Shown piece by piece: positions 14,101 to 26,383 of a stretch of 64,000 nucleotides of DNA. Each line of letters begins with the position of its first letter. Within the stretch, counting starts at the first letter, position 1. This DNA comes from Sphaerulina vaccinii (lineage: Eukaryota; Ascomycota; Dothideomycetes; Mycosphaerellales; Mycosphaerellaceae): contig JAKUDP010000011.1 in the NCBI GenBank assembly GCA_022570795.1, positions 1 to 64,000 on the forward strand. The letters run 5' to 3'. Under the pieces are notes generated by a model that searched no databases, had not been told where the DNA came from, and was given only the letters and a program-made list of their open reading frames with translations. The position numbers and the translations under genes were made by a program.

Positions 14101-16313
14101 AAGGCTTCTATATAAGTCGAGTATATTACTAAAGCTATAAATAGTAATCTCGATATATAACTAGACCTAATCTCTATATATAAAGTAGAGGTAGTACTAG
14201 CGAGGGTACTCTAGCCCGACTAACTAGACGAGAAATCCTAGCCTACTTTAGAAACCTAGAGCTAGATAAAATATAGGTAGATACTTTAAAAGACGTTCTC
14301 GACTCTTTTATAAATAAAACTAAGAATATTATAGTACTATTAATATTTATATAGTACTATATATATACCTACTAACTCTAGGTAATCTACCCGAACTTAG
14401 ATATATATAGTAAAAAGGCTTTTCTAAGTAATCTAGAGTAGTATACTTTTATATAGATTAATATTATAATAGATACCTCGGCTTTAGCTACCTAGAATAG
14501 CTATTTATATATTATCTAGTAGAACTAGAGTACTAACTAGTTTGAGAAAATTCTAGAAGCTATCTATCCTCTACTTAAGAACCTATTTTAATTATTCTAG
14601 TAGCTACTTATTTTAATTATAATAAACTCTAAAATAAAAGTTAGTTTCGAAAATACTATTACTATATAGTAGAAGTTAGTAGCCGCACGTACTAATATAG
14701 GTCTCTACTATAAAAGTATAAAGTATAGATAGCTCCCTATAGTAATATATATTATTTCTAGTAATATCTAATTACTTATTATAAGTAAAAAGTTAGAAAA
14801 GTATAGTAGAAGAGTTACTAAAGTATATCTCTTAGATCTTAAAAAGAACTAGCTTAGACTCTAGCTATTATAGCCTATTATATTAGTATCTATTACCTTA
14901 TATACTAAGAAAAAGAAATAATAGTAAAATAGTATAATTCTTTTTTATAAAAAATAAATAAAGGTAATAGAGTAGATAGCTCGAGAAAGTAATAAGAATA
15001 ACTAGATAGAATTATAAGTATAAAAAATAAAGATAGTAAAGATCTATCTATATTATAGAAGGAGCCTCTATATAGATATAATAGTCCTACTCTATAGCTT
15101 ATTATAGTAAAACTAGTAGCCGATCTATACTAGTTTAATATCGATAAATAGTATTATAATACCTACTACTCTTCTATAGTAGAGATCTAGGCGCAGATCT
15201 ATAGCCTATAGTATATAGTAGATAAGCTCGATACTATCGATAAGTACGCTTTTAATAGCCAACCTACTTCTTTACTACTAATCGAATCTATCTCGCTAGT
15301 AGAAGAATTAGAACCTATATATAGATAGACTATAATTATAGACGAACTAGATAGCCTAGATTAAATATATACCTATACTACTCTAGTTAAAAAGAACAAC
15401 AAAGATACTAGGCTACTACAAGTATATTAGAAGGACTAACCTAATACCTATAGTATAGGCCTAATAGACCTACTTCTCTATTTAGACTATACTTTTACTT
15501 TAAGTAGGTCTTATATAATACTAGGTTTTAGTCTAAACTTAGAATCTAGAGGTAGATATAGTCTCTCTAAGCTTCTACTTTAGGCTACTAGTCTAGATAG
15601 CTTAGTTTCTTATAAAATCGAAAAGACTTATAGTAGCTTAGTTAGATAAGTTAGAAAGCTATTATCTTCTTTAGGTACTAGTATAGTAAAAGTTTAAAAT
15701 TAGTTATTAACCTCGAAATAGATAACTTATCTAAGTAACCTCTTCTATTCTATAAATATATCTAGTTATTTATAAATATATTTTACTATCTCTATAACTA
15801 AAGTAAGTTTTTAGAGTCGAGATCTTTAATAGCTTCTTCTACTCGACTATAATATACTTTATAGTTCTATTCTATACTAAATATATTTATATAAACTATC
15901 TTTCTCGACTACTTAAAGTAACTTTTAAATAAAGTATATATTATAATATAAATAGGTCTACTATATATAATTCTATATATATACTTTTTATAATATTCTT
16001 ATTTATAAATTTATATTCTCGTACTTCTATACTACTAGTTATATATATAAACTCTAAACTAACTCGAAGATTTTTAGTAATATTTAATATATAACTATAA
16101 TACTTTCTATAAATATAATATATATAAAATATATTTATATTTCTTAGAACTTTTATCTATCTAAGTTTAGAGTAGTTTAGAATACTTTTATTCTATTATA
16201 ACTCTACTAATATAACTATATTTTCTAGAACTAGATATATATAGTTATAATATATTCTATATAGATACTCTATTATAACTATAGATTAGGTTATAAAATA
16301 TATTTTAAATAGA
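11104..16313. repeat. 5.2-kb dispersed repeat, copy 2 (heavily RIP-mutated)
   Basis: This is the direct-orientation partner of 1-5,160. Aligning the first lines of each copy shows almost only C-to-T and G-to-A differences, and most of them are in this copy. It also carries about 115 bp of extra array sequence near 13,330-13,445. Its right end at about 16,313 abuts a Gypsy remnant rather than another helicase, so the tandem unit is broken there by a later insertion or deletion. No reading frame longer than about 60 codons survives. Confidence 0.85.
11545..13590. repeat. Degenerate tandem array inside repeat copy 2
   Basis: This is the counterpart of the array at 440-2,400, with the same recurring phrases in mutated form (for example 'tacttagattataggc'). 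It is slightly longer than in copy 1 because one stretch of units around 13,330-13,445 has no partner there. The array changed in unit number as well as by point mutation after the copies separated. Confidence 0.7.
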
Positions 16314-16319
16314 GAATAA

Positions 16320-17488
16320 AGTTTATCTTTTTATAAAAAATTTTAAAATAAAAAAAAAATAAAAAAAACTAGATTAAATTAAAGTCGAACTATTTTTAAT
16401 TAATAAGCTACGAGGGCTAGTTAACTACTAACTTAAGTTACTAAAAGATATAAAGATCTACCTAGTATTCTATATATTATTATTAGAACCTATAGATACT
16501 AAAATATTTTATTAAAAAATATTCTACTTCTAATTTAAAAAAAAAATATATTTAAAGTAGAAAAGATTCTAGAATAAAAAAGTTAGAACTACTTAATTAA
16601 ATAGAAAAAGTATAATAATTTAGAAAATACCTAGAAACCTAAGTCTAACTTTATAAACTACTACTAGCTCCTAGTATAGTTCTACTAGAGTCTACTAAAG
16701 ATAGGAAACTTTAGAATTTATTAAGTAAACCTTCGAAAGTACTTTAAGTTCTAGATAAAAGATTTAAAGCTAGGCTAGTAGATAGCTCTAGAAAGGTTAT
16801 AACCTTCTTCTCTATCTATTCTACTACTTTCTACTTTTTAATATTTACTAACTCTACTACTATTATATTATTTATATAATAATTAATTAGATCTATCTAC
16901 TACTATAACTATATTTTATATATATATAGTATAGGAAGCCTTATATATAGTCTCTAAAATATATTATACTTCCTTCTAGGCGTGCTTTGCCTTTTAAATT
17001 CTAGATAAAAGCTTTTTTTTCTTAGAATAAAAATAATCGAATTTAGACTTTATAACCTAGATATTATACTACTAACTATAATAAATATACTTATTATATT
17101 TTCCTAAGTAAATATATACTTTATATATATACTTATACTTTTTATAGAACAAATATAACTTTACTATAATAGCTTTCTAGAAGTCTAGAAAATTAGTAAG
17201 CTTATAATAATAATAGGTTAAAAACTTAGTTATTATATAAAGTATTATAAAAGAAAGAAGCTATAATAACTAACTTTCTAGAGGATAATAACTCTATAAA
17301 CTAGCTTCGAAACAAAGCTAGGCTAGATAGGGAATAGTATTATAGTTTATATACTATAGGAATATTTTTATAGATTTTCTAAATATATATTATATATAGA
17401 AGTAATTAGTAGCGCTTAGACTAGGCCTACTACTAATTATACTAAGTACTCTAATTATACTAAGTAGGTTTTAATTAGAATAATTAAA
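16320..17488 (+). mobile_element. Gypsy (chromovirus) 3' remnant with chromodomain
   Basis: Plus-strand reading with RIP stops allowed gives the end of a chromovirus integrase. A VFYILLLEP relic of the HVSLLEP motif is near 16,464-16,500. At 16,558-16,665 there is a chromodomain relic: VEKILE, then YLIK followed by a mutated Trp, then ENT-Trp-x-P. The upstream gag, RT and integrase core are absent, because the neighbouring 5.2-kb repeat ends at 16,313. The element is therefore 5'-truncated. I could not define its 3' LTR in 16,700-17,480. It is interrupted or followed by the copia element at 17,494. Confidence 0.6.
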
Positions 17489-17493
17489 GTAAT
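17489..17493. repeat. Target-site duplication, left (GTAAT)
   Basis: GTAAT directly precedes the 5' LTR and the same five bases follow the 3' LTR at 23,210-23,214. Five-bp duplications are typical of Ty1/copia integration. Confidence 0.8.
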
Positions 17494-17739
17494 TATTAGA
17501 AAGTATAGTCTAGTTAGACTATCTAAGAGATACCCTCTAGAGATTAGAATATATAATATAAGTTATATAATAATAGGTTATATAACTTATCTAATACTCT
17601 ATATCTTAGAAGGAGATATAACCTATAACTAACTAATATAATTAATATAGTTAGTTTCTATCTAATACTTCTACTTCTATTATATATTAAAACTCTTTCT
17701 ATATATTATAAGTATATATATTATTATTCTATTTCGATA
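17494..17739 (+). repeat. Copia 5' LTR (246 bp)
   Basis: It matches 22,964-23,209 with the same length and only a handful of transitions. It begins 'tattagaaag' and ends 'atttcgata'. The few differences between the LTRs are C/T or G/A, so they reflect RIP rather than age. Confidence 0.9.
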
Positions 17740-17755
17740 GATTATAAGCCTAGGT
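17740..17755 (+). other. Primer-binding site, half tRNA-iMet type
   Basis: The sequence 'gattataagcctagg' starts right after the 5' LTR. Undoing RIP changes gives a match to the complement of the initiator tRNA anticodon arm (GGGCTCATAACCC). Priming from an internal tRNA-iMet fragment is known for the Drosophila copia element. The same site occurs at 44,039 in a different LTR element. Confidence 0.6.
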
Positions 17756-20700
17756 TTATAGAGAAAGTATTAAATAGTAATAGTTAGCCTTTTCTAATAG
17801 TAGAATATAAACTTATAATAAAAGAAGTATTAGGAAACTCGAAGTATATTTATTTATACTACTAAAAAGATATAAAAGATTCTAGCAAGTTCCGGACGTT
17901 TCTATAAATAGATAAAATAGAGAAGAACCTAGTAAAGTATACTTAAAAAGTAGAGCTTAGAAAGTATAAAAAGAAAAAAGTAAGCTAGAGGCTAAAGTAC
18001 TATTTTATATAAATAAAACTTAACCTCTATACTAGAGTACTACTAATACTTTAGAAAAGTATATTTCTCTAAAAAGAAACTTTTTAAGTCTATTTATAAA
18101 TATAGTTAAGTAGGAAACTATATTAAGCTTATTTAAAAGAAAAGGAAGAGAGTTTTAAACTAGGAAAGTAGCTATCTAGAAACTACTACTAAAATTATTT
18201 AAAAGAGTATTAATTTTTAGAAAGTTTAGTTTTTAATATTTTAAGTAAAATAAATTAAAAGTAAAAAAATAGATTTAGAAGTAAGAGAGCTATACTAATA
18301 CTAATAAAAAAGAACTATAAGTTCTAGTTTAGAATAATAAAAATATATTTTATATCTAAGTAAGTAGAATAGATTCTATTAGAAACTATACTAGATACTC
18401 TAGTATTAACTCTTTTAGAATATATATTAACTATATTATTAGACTCGCTAGATAGCTCTATTAAAAGAGTATTCTATAAGAAGTATAATATAGTAGCTTT
18501 CTATAAAAATATATATTTATATATTAGTAGATAATTAGAAAGTAATATAGGAAATTAAAATAGTAAAAAAGCTTTAGAAATAGGCTAAAAAAAGGTATAA
18601 AAGTAAGCTTTAAGCTATAGGAAGAAGCTTTTTTAAATAGTATACTATATTCGAGATATAAGATAGCTAGATAATTAATAAAGTATAGTAGAGCCTAAGT
18701 ACTATTATAAAAAAAGTAGTTATAATCTTCCTATAGTTTAAAAAAATTAAAAAACTAAAAATAGAAAGATATAATAACTTTTTATAGCTCTATCTAAGTT
18801 CTACTTAATAATTAGAAATAGTATAGACCTAAGGTAGGATCTTAAGCTTTAGAATATTTTTAGAATTCTAAAAGAAAAATAGAAATAGATAATAGGCTAA
18901 GAGATAGCTATATTTACTAAAAAAAGTACCTAGAAACTACTAGCCTATTTCCTCTATAGAGAACTATATATCTAGAATAATTACTTTAGACTCGAGAAAG
19001 TAAAAAAGGCTACTAAAACTATAATACTAAAAATAGAATACTAAGTTAAAAAAGATACTTTCTATTAAAATAAAAAAGGAAATTTTTACTAGAGAAAAAT
19101 AAACTTAAAAAAATAGTAAAAAAACTTAAACTTAAAGTATAATCTTTTAAAAAGAAATCTAACTTAAATAAGAAGTACTTAAAAAAAGCTTTTATAGTAT
19201 AAGAAAATATAAAGTTACTAACTACTTTAAAAGTATTTTAGACCCTATTAGAAGATAAAAATATAAATAAGGTAGCCTATTTAACTATAGATATAAAAAG
19301 TAAATATAGGCTATTAGAATAGCTACTTAACTTTTATACTTCTATTTATATAACTAACTAAGAATTACTTTTTAGAAAACTAAAACCTTTTTAGACTAGA
19401 AAGTAGATTAAAGTTGGTAGTAGCTACTTTATAGCTATATATATTAGGAAAGTAGTAATAGAAAAAAGAAAAAGAAAATAGATTATATTAAAAGATATTC
19501 TATTTATACCTAGTTTTAGAGTTAATTTTATTTTATAAAGTTAGTTTAGTAAGTAGTTCGGTATTTAACTACTAAAATTTATACTTATTTTAGCTTCTAG
19601 AAAAGTAGTTATCTAGATAAGAATATTAGAAGAAGTCCTATTTATTAAGAAGATTAATAAAAGTCTAGCTAAGTCTACTAGGCTCTAGAGGCTCGACTAA
19701 AATTAAGTATACTTTTTATAGAAATTAATAAATAAAGTATATACTTTCTATATATTAGAGAGTACCTAGGATTAGTAGAAGCTCTAGTATCGAAAGCTTA
19801 TATATTTTAAGGAAAAAGTAGTAAAAGACTTTTATTAGGTTTTAAATTTAAAAAGCCTAATACTAATTCTAAAAAAGTATAAAATATATAGAGTTTATAT
19901 AATAGTAAAAATAAAGTAGTATAGAAAAAAAGAAATATAGTAGAAGCTCTAAAAGCTAGCTTTTATATCTATTAATATTTATAGACTTCTACCTATTTTA
20001 AAATTAGAATTTAAATAGTAGCTTAAAATTATTAATAACTTTTTAAAAAAGAAGTAGGCCTTTCTACTAAAGTTAAAAATAGATATACTATCTACCCTCT
20101 ACTAATAGAAAAGGAAGGTAGAGCTTTAATCTAGAAATTCTTTCTAAGTAGTAAGAAGTAATAGAGTAAAAAAGCTTTTTACTATACTAAAGTAGTAGAA
20201 AAGAAAAAATAGAATCTCTTTCTATACTACTAAAGTATATAACTCTATTTAGAATAGAGTTATTAAAAAGTTAATCTAGACTTTTAAAAAAAAAGTAAAA
20301 GTAATACTAGAAGAATCTAATATACTAATTAAGTTCTAGCCTAAGATACTAGAAGTAAGTATTATTATTAGAAATACTTTTCTAAATAGGCTAGATATTA
20401 ATAGATTTAAAGTCTTACCTAAGAAGGTATTCTTAGAATAGAGACCTCTAGTATTATACTTTAGAGTCTAGAGCTATAGAGTAGTTATATATATAAACCT
20501 AAAGTTCTAGCTAGCTAGAATATAATTAGATAAACTAATAAATAGAAGTAAGAATACTATATTTATTAGTTATATTCTAGATACTACTAAAATATAGCTT
20601 TTCTAGAAGCCTAATATAGAGGCTATTAAAGCCTATAGTAATACTAAATAGTTTAAATATAAAAAAAAAAAAGATTTAGAATTAAATATTTCTAGGCTTA

Positions 20701-22963
20701 ACTAATCTAGTATTATACTAGTTAGAAAACTACTTAGAAGACTAAAGAAGTAGAAGGAGTTCTAAAGTCTATCGGGCTCTAGAAGCCCGACTAAATATTA
20801 ACTACTAATTATATAGCTTAGACCTCTACTAAAGAATAAAAAAGAGTACTAGAAAATAGATCTAGAAGAAGAAAACTCTAAAAGTATATAGCTTTAGAAA
20901 GAAAAAATTAAAATAGAGTAGCTAACTAATTAGCTAACTAAAGTTTATTAAAGAACTAGTAGAAATATATATATTAGAAAATATCTAGATATTATATAAA
21001 ATCTACTAGAAGTAAAAATATAATTTTAGAAAAAAAAAAAATCTATTTTAAATAAAAGAAAAGAATCTAAACCTAAGGCCTATAATATAGTTATAAAGTA
21101 GATTCTCTAAAAAAGATAGAGAAATAAAAAAAAAAATATATCTAACTTAAAGTATTATAAAGTATTTCTTAGCTTAATTAAAAAAAAAAAAAATTATATT
21201 TAGAAAATTTTAGTAGAAATTAAGAAAGTTATATTTATAGTACTTAGACCTAATATTACTTTAAAGTAAAAGGTTCCTATTTTAAAGTTCTATAAAAAAG
21301 TAATATAGAATTCTAAATAGAGCTATATATAGAAAAAAGTAATCTAGAAAGAACTAGTAGCTTTAGATAGTAACTATATCTAGAAGCTAGTTATACTACT
21401 AAAAGATATAAACTTTATAATATCTAAATAGGTCTTTAATATAAAAAGATTAATTAGTAGAGCTATTAAAAAGTTTAAAATAAAACTAGTTACTAGAAAG
21501 TTCTTCTAGAAGTTTAGAATAGATTTTAAAAATATTTTTATACTAACTATAAAGTATAATACTTTAAAAGTATTTATAGTAGTTATTTATAAAAAGAACT
21601 TAGAGATATACTAAGTAGATATAAATAATATATTTATAGAGAGCTTTCTAAAAGAAAATATTTATATAATTCTACTTCTAGAAGTAGAGGTTCTACTAAA
21701 CTAGGTTCTAAAAATTCTAAAAAGTTTTTATAAACTTAAATAAGTAGTAAGAAACTAGAATAAACTTTATATTTTAAAGCTAGAATAAATAGAATTCGAT
21801 TAATTAGAGATTAACCTATATCTATTTATTTATAGAAAAAGAAAAATTATAGTTCTAACTTATATAAATAATATACCTATTATAGTACTAGAGCTAAAAG
21901 ATATTCTCTAGTTTAAGAAATAGCTTAGTAAAGTCTTTAAAATTAAAAATTTAAAAAAACTAGAAAAGATTTTTAAAATAAAAATAATAAAAAATAGAGT
22001 TATAGAAACTCTAAAGCTTAATTAAAAATACTATATCTAAAAGAACTTTATAAAGCTAAATATAACTAAAGAAAATACCTATCTAACTTTCTTACTAATA
22101 GATAGTTATAAAAGCTTTACTAAAGTAATTCTATCTAATAAAAGATATACTAAATAGAAGTACTAGAGCTAGATAGGTATATAGATATAGCCGATAGTTA
22201 TAATAAGACTAGATATTACTTTTACTTTTAATAGACTAAGCTTATATATAGCTAACCTAATAAAAGGATATATAAATACTTTAAAGAAACTAGTAAAATA
22301 CTTTAAGTTATTCCTAGACCTAGAACTTATATTTAGAAAAAATAGTAAAAAACTTATTAGATACTTAGACTCTAATTATATAATAGATAAAGTAGATAGA
22401 GTTTTAATCCTCGAATCTATCTTCTTTCTCTATAGAGTACTAGTATTTTAGATAAGTAAGAAGTAGAAGTTTATAATAATATTAACTATAGAAGCTAAAT
22501 ATATAGCTTTAAATATATATACTAAGTAATTTCAATTCCTAGTAGTACTTCTAAAAGAAATAGACTATATAGAGCTAGTAGAAGAATATTCTTTTTAACT
22601 ACTTATTAAAGCAAACTCTAATATAGTAAATAAACTTAGACCTATTTAGATTATAGAAAATAACTAAGTATTTTTAACTTTTATTAAAAATGCCTATATC
22701 TATAAAAAATTAAAATATATTAATATTACTTATAATAATATTAGGAGACTTTAGTAGTAATAGAGGATAGTAGTAGTATATATTCTAATAAAAGAGATAG
22801 TTATAAATAGGTTAACTAAGCTAAAAAATAGTCTCTAATTCTAGAAGTTTATAAAATAACTCTAGCTTACTTAGCCTCTATTAGGCCTCTAGAGCCTAAT
22901 AGATTTATATAAGGAATAAGTACTAGAATATAGAGTAGAAGAACTATCTAGCCTAAGTAGAAG

Positions 22964-23209
22964 TATTAGAAAGTATAGTCTAGTTAGACTATCTAAGAGA
23001 TACTCTCTAGAGATTAGAATATATAATATAGGTTATATAATAATAGATTGTATAACTTATCTAATACTCTATATCTTAGAAGGAGATATAACCTATAACT
23101 AACTAATATAATTAATATAGTTAGTTTCTATCTAATACTTCTACTTCTATTATATATTAAAACTCTTCCTATATATTATAAATATATATATTATTATTCT
23201 ATTTTAATA
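22964..23209 (+). repeat. Copia 3' LTR (246 bp)
   Basis: Partner of 17,494-17,739, followed directly by the GTAAT duplication at 23,210-23,214. Confidence 0.9.
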
Positions 23210-23525
23210 GTAATTAGTAAAACTAGGAATTTCTTTTATATATATAAATAATAAATATTATAGTTATAAATAGTTATTATATATAACTTACTATTCTATT
23301 TTACTAATTAGAATATAAGAATTTTCTTTACTTACTTCCTTATAGATATATTAATAAGCTCTAACTAGATTAAGCTTAGCCTCTACTTAGTAAGATTATT
23401 AGGTCCTCTATAACCTAATATCCTACTATCTAGGAATTCCTATAGACAAGTAGTATATCCTATAATAAGAACTCTATATCTTTATAAACAAACGATATCG
23501 AGGAACCTTAATAGAAAGTAGCTAG
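23210..23525. other. RIP-mutated edge of the first gene island
   Basis: AT-rich sequence right of the copia element, starting with the right-hand GTAAT duplication (23,210-23,214). Normal base composition begins sharply between about 23,500 and 23,530. No gene is visible. Confidence 0.6.
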
Positions 23526-25138
23526 AAGCATTACGATATTGTCGTGTACGGGTTTCTAGAGTACTATTATTGTAGGTGCATTTCCAATACGCTCCTGTTT
23601 CACTACCCTCAATGCCTTCGTTGCGTCCAGGCCACTCCGTATGACTTGACACCTAATAGAAGATCCGTGGTGATTAGTTCCTTGGTTATCGACGACTTCT
23701 ATGCCGTTGAAGTGGCTCCAGACGTTCGTCTTCCTGACTCGAACAACACGATGAAACTGGCCATATCGTGGCACATTGGACGGGCACATCATACTCTGTC
23801 TACTTTCGCTGTCGCGCCGGTATGACATGTTGGTAGCTCATCAGCTGTGTCCAAGATGCTCAGACGAGTTCGTGCGTGCGATGTCCATTATATAACCGAT
23901 GCGCGGCACCCATGACTCACTCGTCTGATCGGCGGATTCGGGGTGCAGACTGCTATTCGCTTTGCAACCCCTTTGTGGTGTTTTGGGAAGCAGGGGGGGG
24001 GAGTGGTGTCTGCGTCGGCCAGGCCTCCCAAGTTGAGTTTCCATAGCATAAAATAGCATATCCTATTGAGAGCTGCGTTGTGAACGTGGCGGACCTATCA
24101 AGACTGCTTGGAGCTTCGGTACCAAGCAGTATGAATCGCTTGTCTGAACCGCTATTTTGAAGATCTATTAGTCTTGACGTCCACATTAACGGGGCCTGTT
24201 TGTCTAACCGATAAGTGTTGTAGGACTGCTCCGCTTCATTACTTTCGCTCACAGAGGGTTTCAACACAACCCCAGAACGAGACTATGGGCACTGTGCATC
24301 GCTCCTAGCCACAGATAGAGTTTCCCGTGCTGTAAGTTGACGCTTGATAAATGTCGCGCCATAGGTCCGGTGTAAAGGTGGCTCTCATTCGCTGCTTGTA
24401 CAAATTTCTTCGGCGTCTTGTCTGATGCGCTTTTGGCCCACGGCTACCTCTAGATCATGCAGCTTCTCGACATCTATAGCACAGTAGCTAAAGTCAGGTG
24501 GCGGACGGCGGACAACGCCTCATGATCAACCTTCGACTTTCACTTGGATGCTGTTCGGCTTACTGGCCACCTGGTATGGAAGGGCGCTCAGCACGAGAGC
24601 TATGCAATTGACGAATGCTGTAACTCTTCACGCTGTCGGACACTAGGTGAAACTGGACTCCATATTGCTATTCACAGAACAACAAGCGGCTCTCGTCTGT
24701 TGTGCAGCGAGAATACCGGCATAGAAAATCGTGTAGGTTGAAAGCGATGCATATCAAGTGACATATGGTGACGACATGAACCCTAGGATCACAAGGCATG
24801 CACCGGGCGCTCTCTTACGTTATACACTGTCCACGCTCTATCCTGGCTACTTGTACAACTTCTGGGATGGTAGGCACTGCGAACCCCATCCCCGCCCTTT
24901 AATGAAGACCAACTTCCGTACATATATTTAACAGATCTTCCGAATCGAACACCATGTCTTTTATGTCACTGCGAGTTTCAAATTCGTAGACAGTCGACAT
25001 GTCAATCTGCAGCAGAATGTTGAATGAGTTCGAAAGCTTCTTTGATATGTTGCGCAGAAAGTCTCCACGGTATTTTGTGAGAACATGTGAGAGAGCAGCA
25101 GAAGCTTGTCTATCGAATCGTTCAAAACTGTGGGCGGA
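23526..25138. other. Normal-GC stretch without a recognised gene
   Basis: Several overlapping frames of 65-104 codons exist on both strands (for example 23,544-23,825 plus, 23,556-23,828 minus, 23,953-24,267 minus). None shows a motif I recognise, and they contradict one another. The minus-strand frame at 23,556-23,828 has the most protein-like composition and could be a fragment of a decayed gene. A run of nine Gs lies near 23,993. The stretch below 25,139 may include the 3' UTR or further exons of the hypothetical gene at 25,139-26,383. Confidence 0.4.
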
Positions 25139-26383
25139 TCAATATGGCGGAGCCGTGCAAGGGTTATATGTTACCAACCGACTGTCAAACATGCCCATCG
25201 CTGACCCCTCTGGGATAACTGTAAGGATGCCAAGCGAGAATTGCTGTGCCAGTACAAGCCAATGACGTCCGTAATAGATCTCTTGCTTCAGAACCTTGTA
25301 CTTGTCATTATACTCTCGGCTATCCTTTGATACCTGTGAATAAGCGCTGGACATCAGTGCTTTTAGTATCTTCGTTACTGCAGGCAGTCTTGACATCTTC
25401 TTGGTTTCCATTAGCTCTTTCACCTGTTCGTCCAGTTGCCGGGCGACCTGCGAGCCGTGATAGCGACGGAGGATGGGATTACGCCTCTTTTCTCCTCGCA
25501 ATATGAAAAGGGTCTTTACCGAGCACGTGATGCTTCCATCGCTGCTGATGACCTTGCTCTCCCGTGCCGAGGAGCATGCGCTCTTCAATTGATCGACCGC
25601 GACAGGTGAGCCGATGCCGTACAGTAGTGCCAAGACGCTGGAAGTCCATCTCTCAGCACCTGGGAACGCATAGATCTCGGTCCCCACCTTACCACACCGT
25701 GCGGTGTCCCAAAATTCCGTGGTTGGAGGTTTTGGCGAGAAACGTGGTTTCCTTCTTGCGGCCCTGCAATTCCCCACTATCGATTCTGGCTGTGACCAGT
25801 CGCGCTTGTCCGGGGTCAGCTCGGGTTCTCCGGCTTGATCGTCATCATGTCTCCGGACTGACGACGATTCCAGCCGTTGCTTTCTATTACGCTGGGCTGC
25901 TTTGGTGTTACGAATAGTTGAGAACTCCTCTTGACTTTCGGCACTCGAAGCTGTTACGCAATGATCACCGACAGCCACCGATGGAAAGCGACTACGCTGT
26001 GGGGTAGCAATAAGCAGTTCCCAAAGCTCATTGAATTCGCGCTCCGCTTCTTCTGCAACCCTAGGGGTTGTCGTCGCTTCGTGATCTCCGACACCCGCTC
26101 CCGGCTTGAATGCCGGACTCGCTACCTGACAGTCGTTGTCATGGCTGTTCTGCGTGGTGGTTTGCCGTAGGTCGAGGTCGGCTCCGGCTCTCAAGCCCTG
26201 AGCGGGACTTCCAGACACAATACCAGAGTCCGTGAGCAGGAGCCTAGGCAGAACCTTGTCAGGGTCCACATTAGCCCAATATTGTTCATCTCGCAGATAT
26301 GAGGCTACACTTTGTAGCATGTCCTCTAGAAACGCTTCTTCGCAGTTGGGGTATAGCCTTGAAAGATAATGTATCAAATTCAT
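25139..26383 (-). CDS. Hypothetical protein, 414 aa
   Basis: This is a long uninterrupted minus-strand frame with an ATG at 26,383 and a stop at 25,139. I recognise no family. The N-terminal third (about residues 1-70) is acidic and helical in composition. The middle (about 90-225) is polar and low-complexity, with a basic patch (AAQRNRKQR) that could be nuclear-targeting. The C-terminal part (about 230-400) looks folded, with segments such as GTEIYAFPGAERW and GRHWLVLAQQFSLGIL. There is no signal peptide or membrane segment. It is divergent from the ferric reductase gene with 444 bp between the starts, so they may share a promoter. The protein could be longer if an intron removes the stop. 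Length and composition against five shadow frames make it likely real. Confidence 0.55.
   Translation of the reverse strand: MNLIHYLSRLYPNCEEAFLEDMLQSVASYLRDEQYWANVDPDKVLPRLLLTDSGIVSGSPAQGLRAGADLDLRQTTTQNSHDNDCQVASPAFKPGAGVGDHEATTTPRVAEEAEREFNELWELLIATPQRSRFPSVAVGDHCVTASSAESQEEFSTIRNTKAAQRNRKQRLESSSVRRHDDDQAGEPELTPDKRDWSQPESIVGNCRAARRKPRFSPKPPTTEFWDTARCGKVGTEIYAFPGAERWTSSVLALLYGIGSPVAVDQLKSACSSARESKVISSDGSITCSVKTLFILRGEKRRNPILRRYHGSQVARQLDEQVKELMETKKMSRLPAVTKILKALMSSAYSQVSKDSREYNDKYKVLKQEIYYGRHWLVLAQQFSLGILTVIPEGSAMGMFDSRLVTYNPCTAPPY

Larger units (their letters stand above)
17494..23209 (+). mobile_element. Ty1/copia LTR retrotransposon, complete but RIP-inactivated
   Basis: The element is 5,716 bp with two 246-bp LTRs (17,494-17,739 and 22,964-23,209) and a GTAAT target duplication. 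LTR ends that were TG...CA now read TA...TA. The plus-strand interior keeps the copia order as far as I can read it. The RT active site YVDD is at 21,861-21,872 and now reads Y-I-N-N. The RNase H hallmark is at 22,443-22,515, with SKK followed by a TAG that was Gln, then EAKYIAL. RNase H next to the 3' LTR is the copia layout; Gypsy elements carry integrase there. Gag, protease and integrase should lie between 17,760 and about 21,000, but I could not pin their motifs. All frames are full of TAG/TAA stops, so it cannot transpose. Confidence 0.9.

Noticed and set aside
23953..24267. 104-codon minus frame
   Set aside because: It overlaps other frames of equal quality and has no motif.
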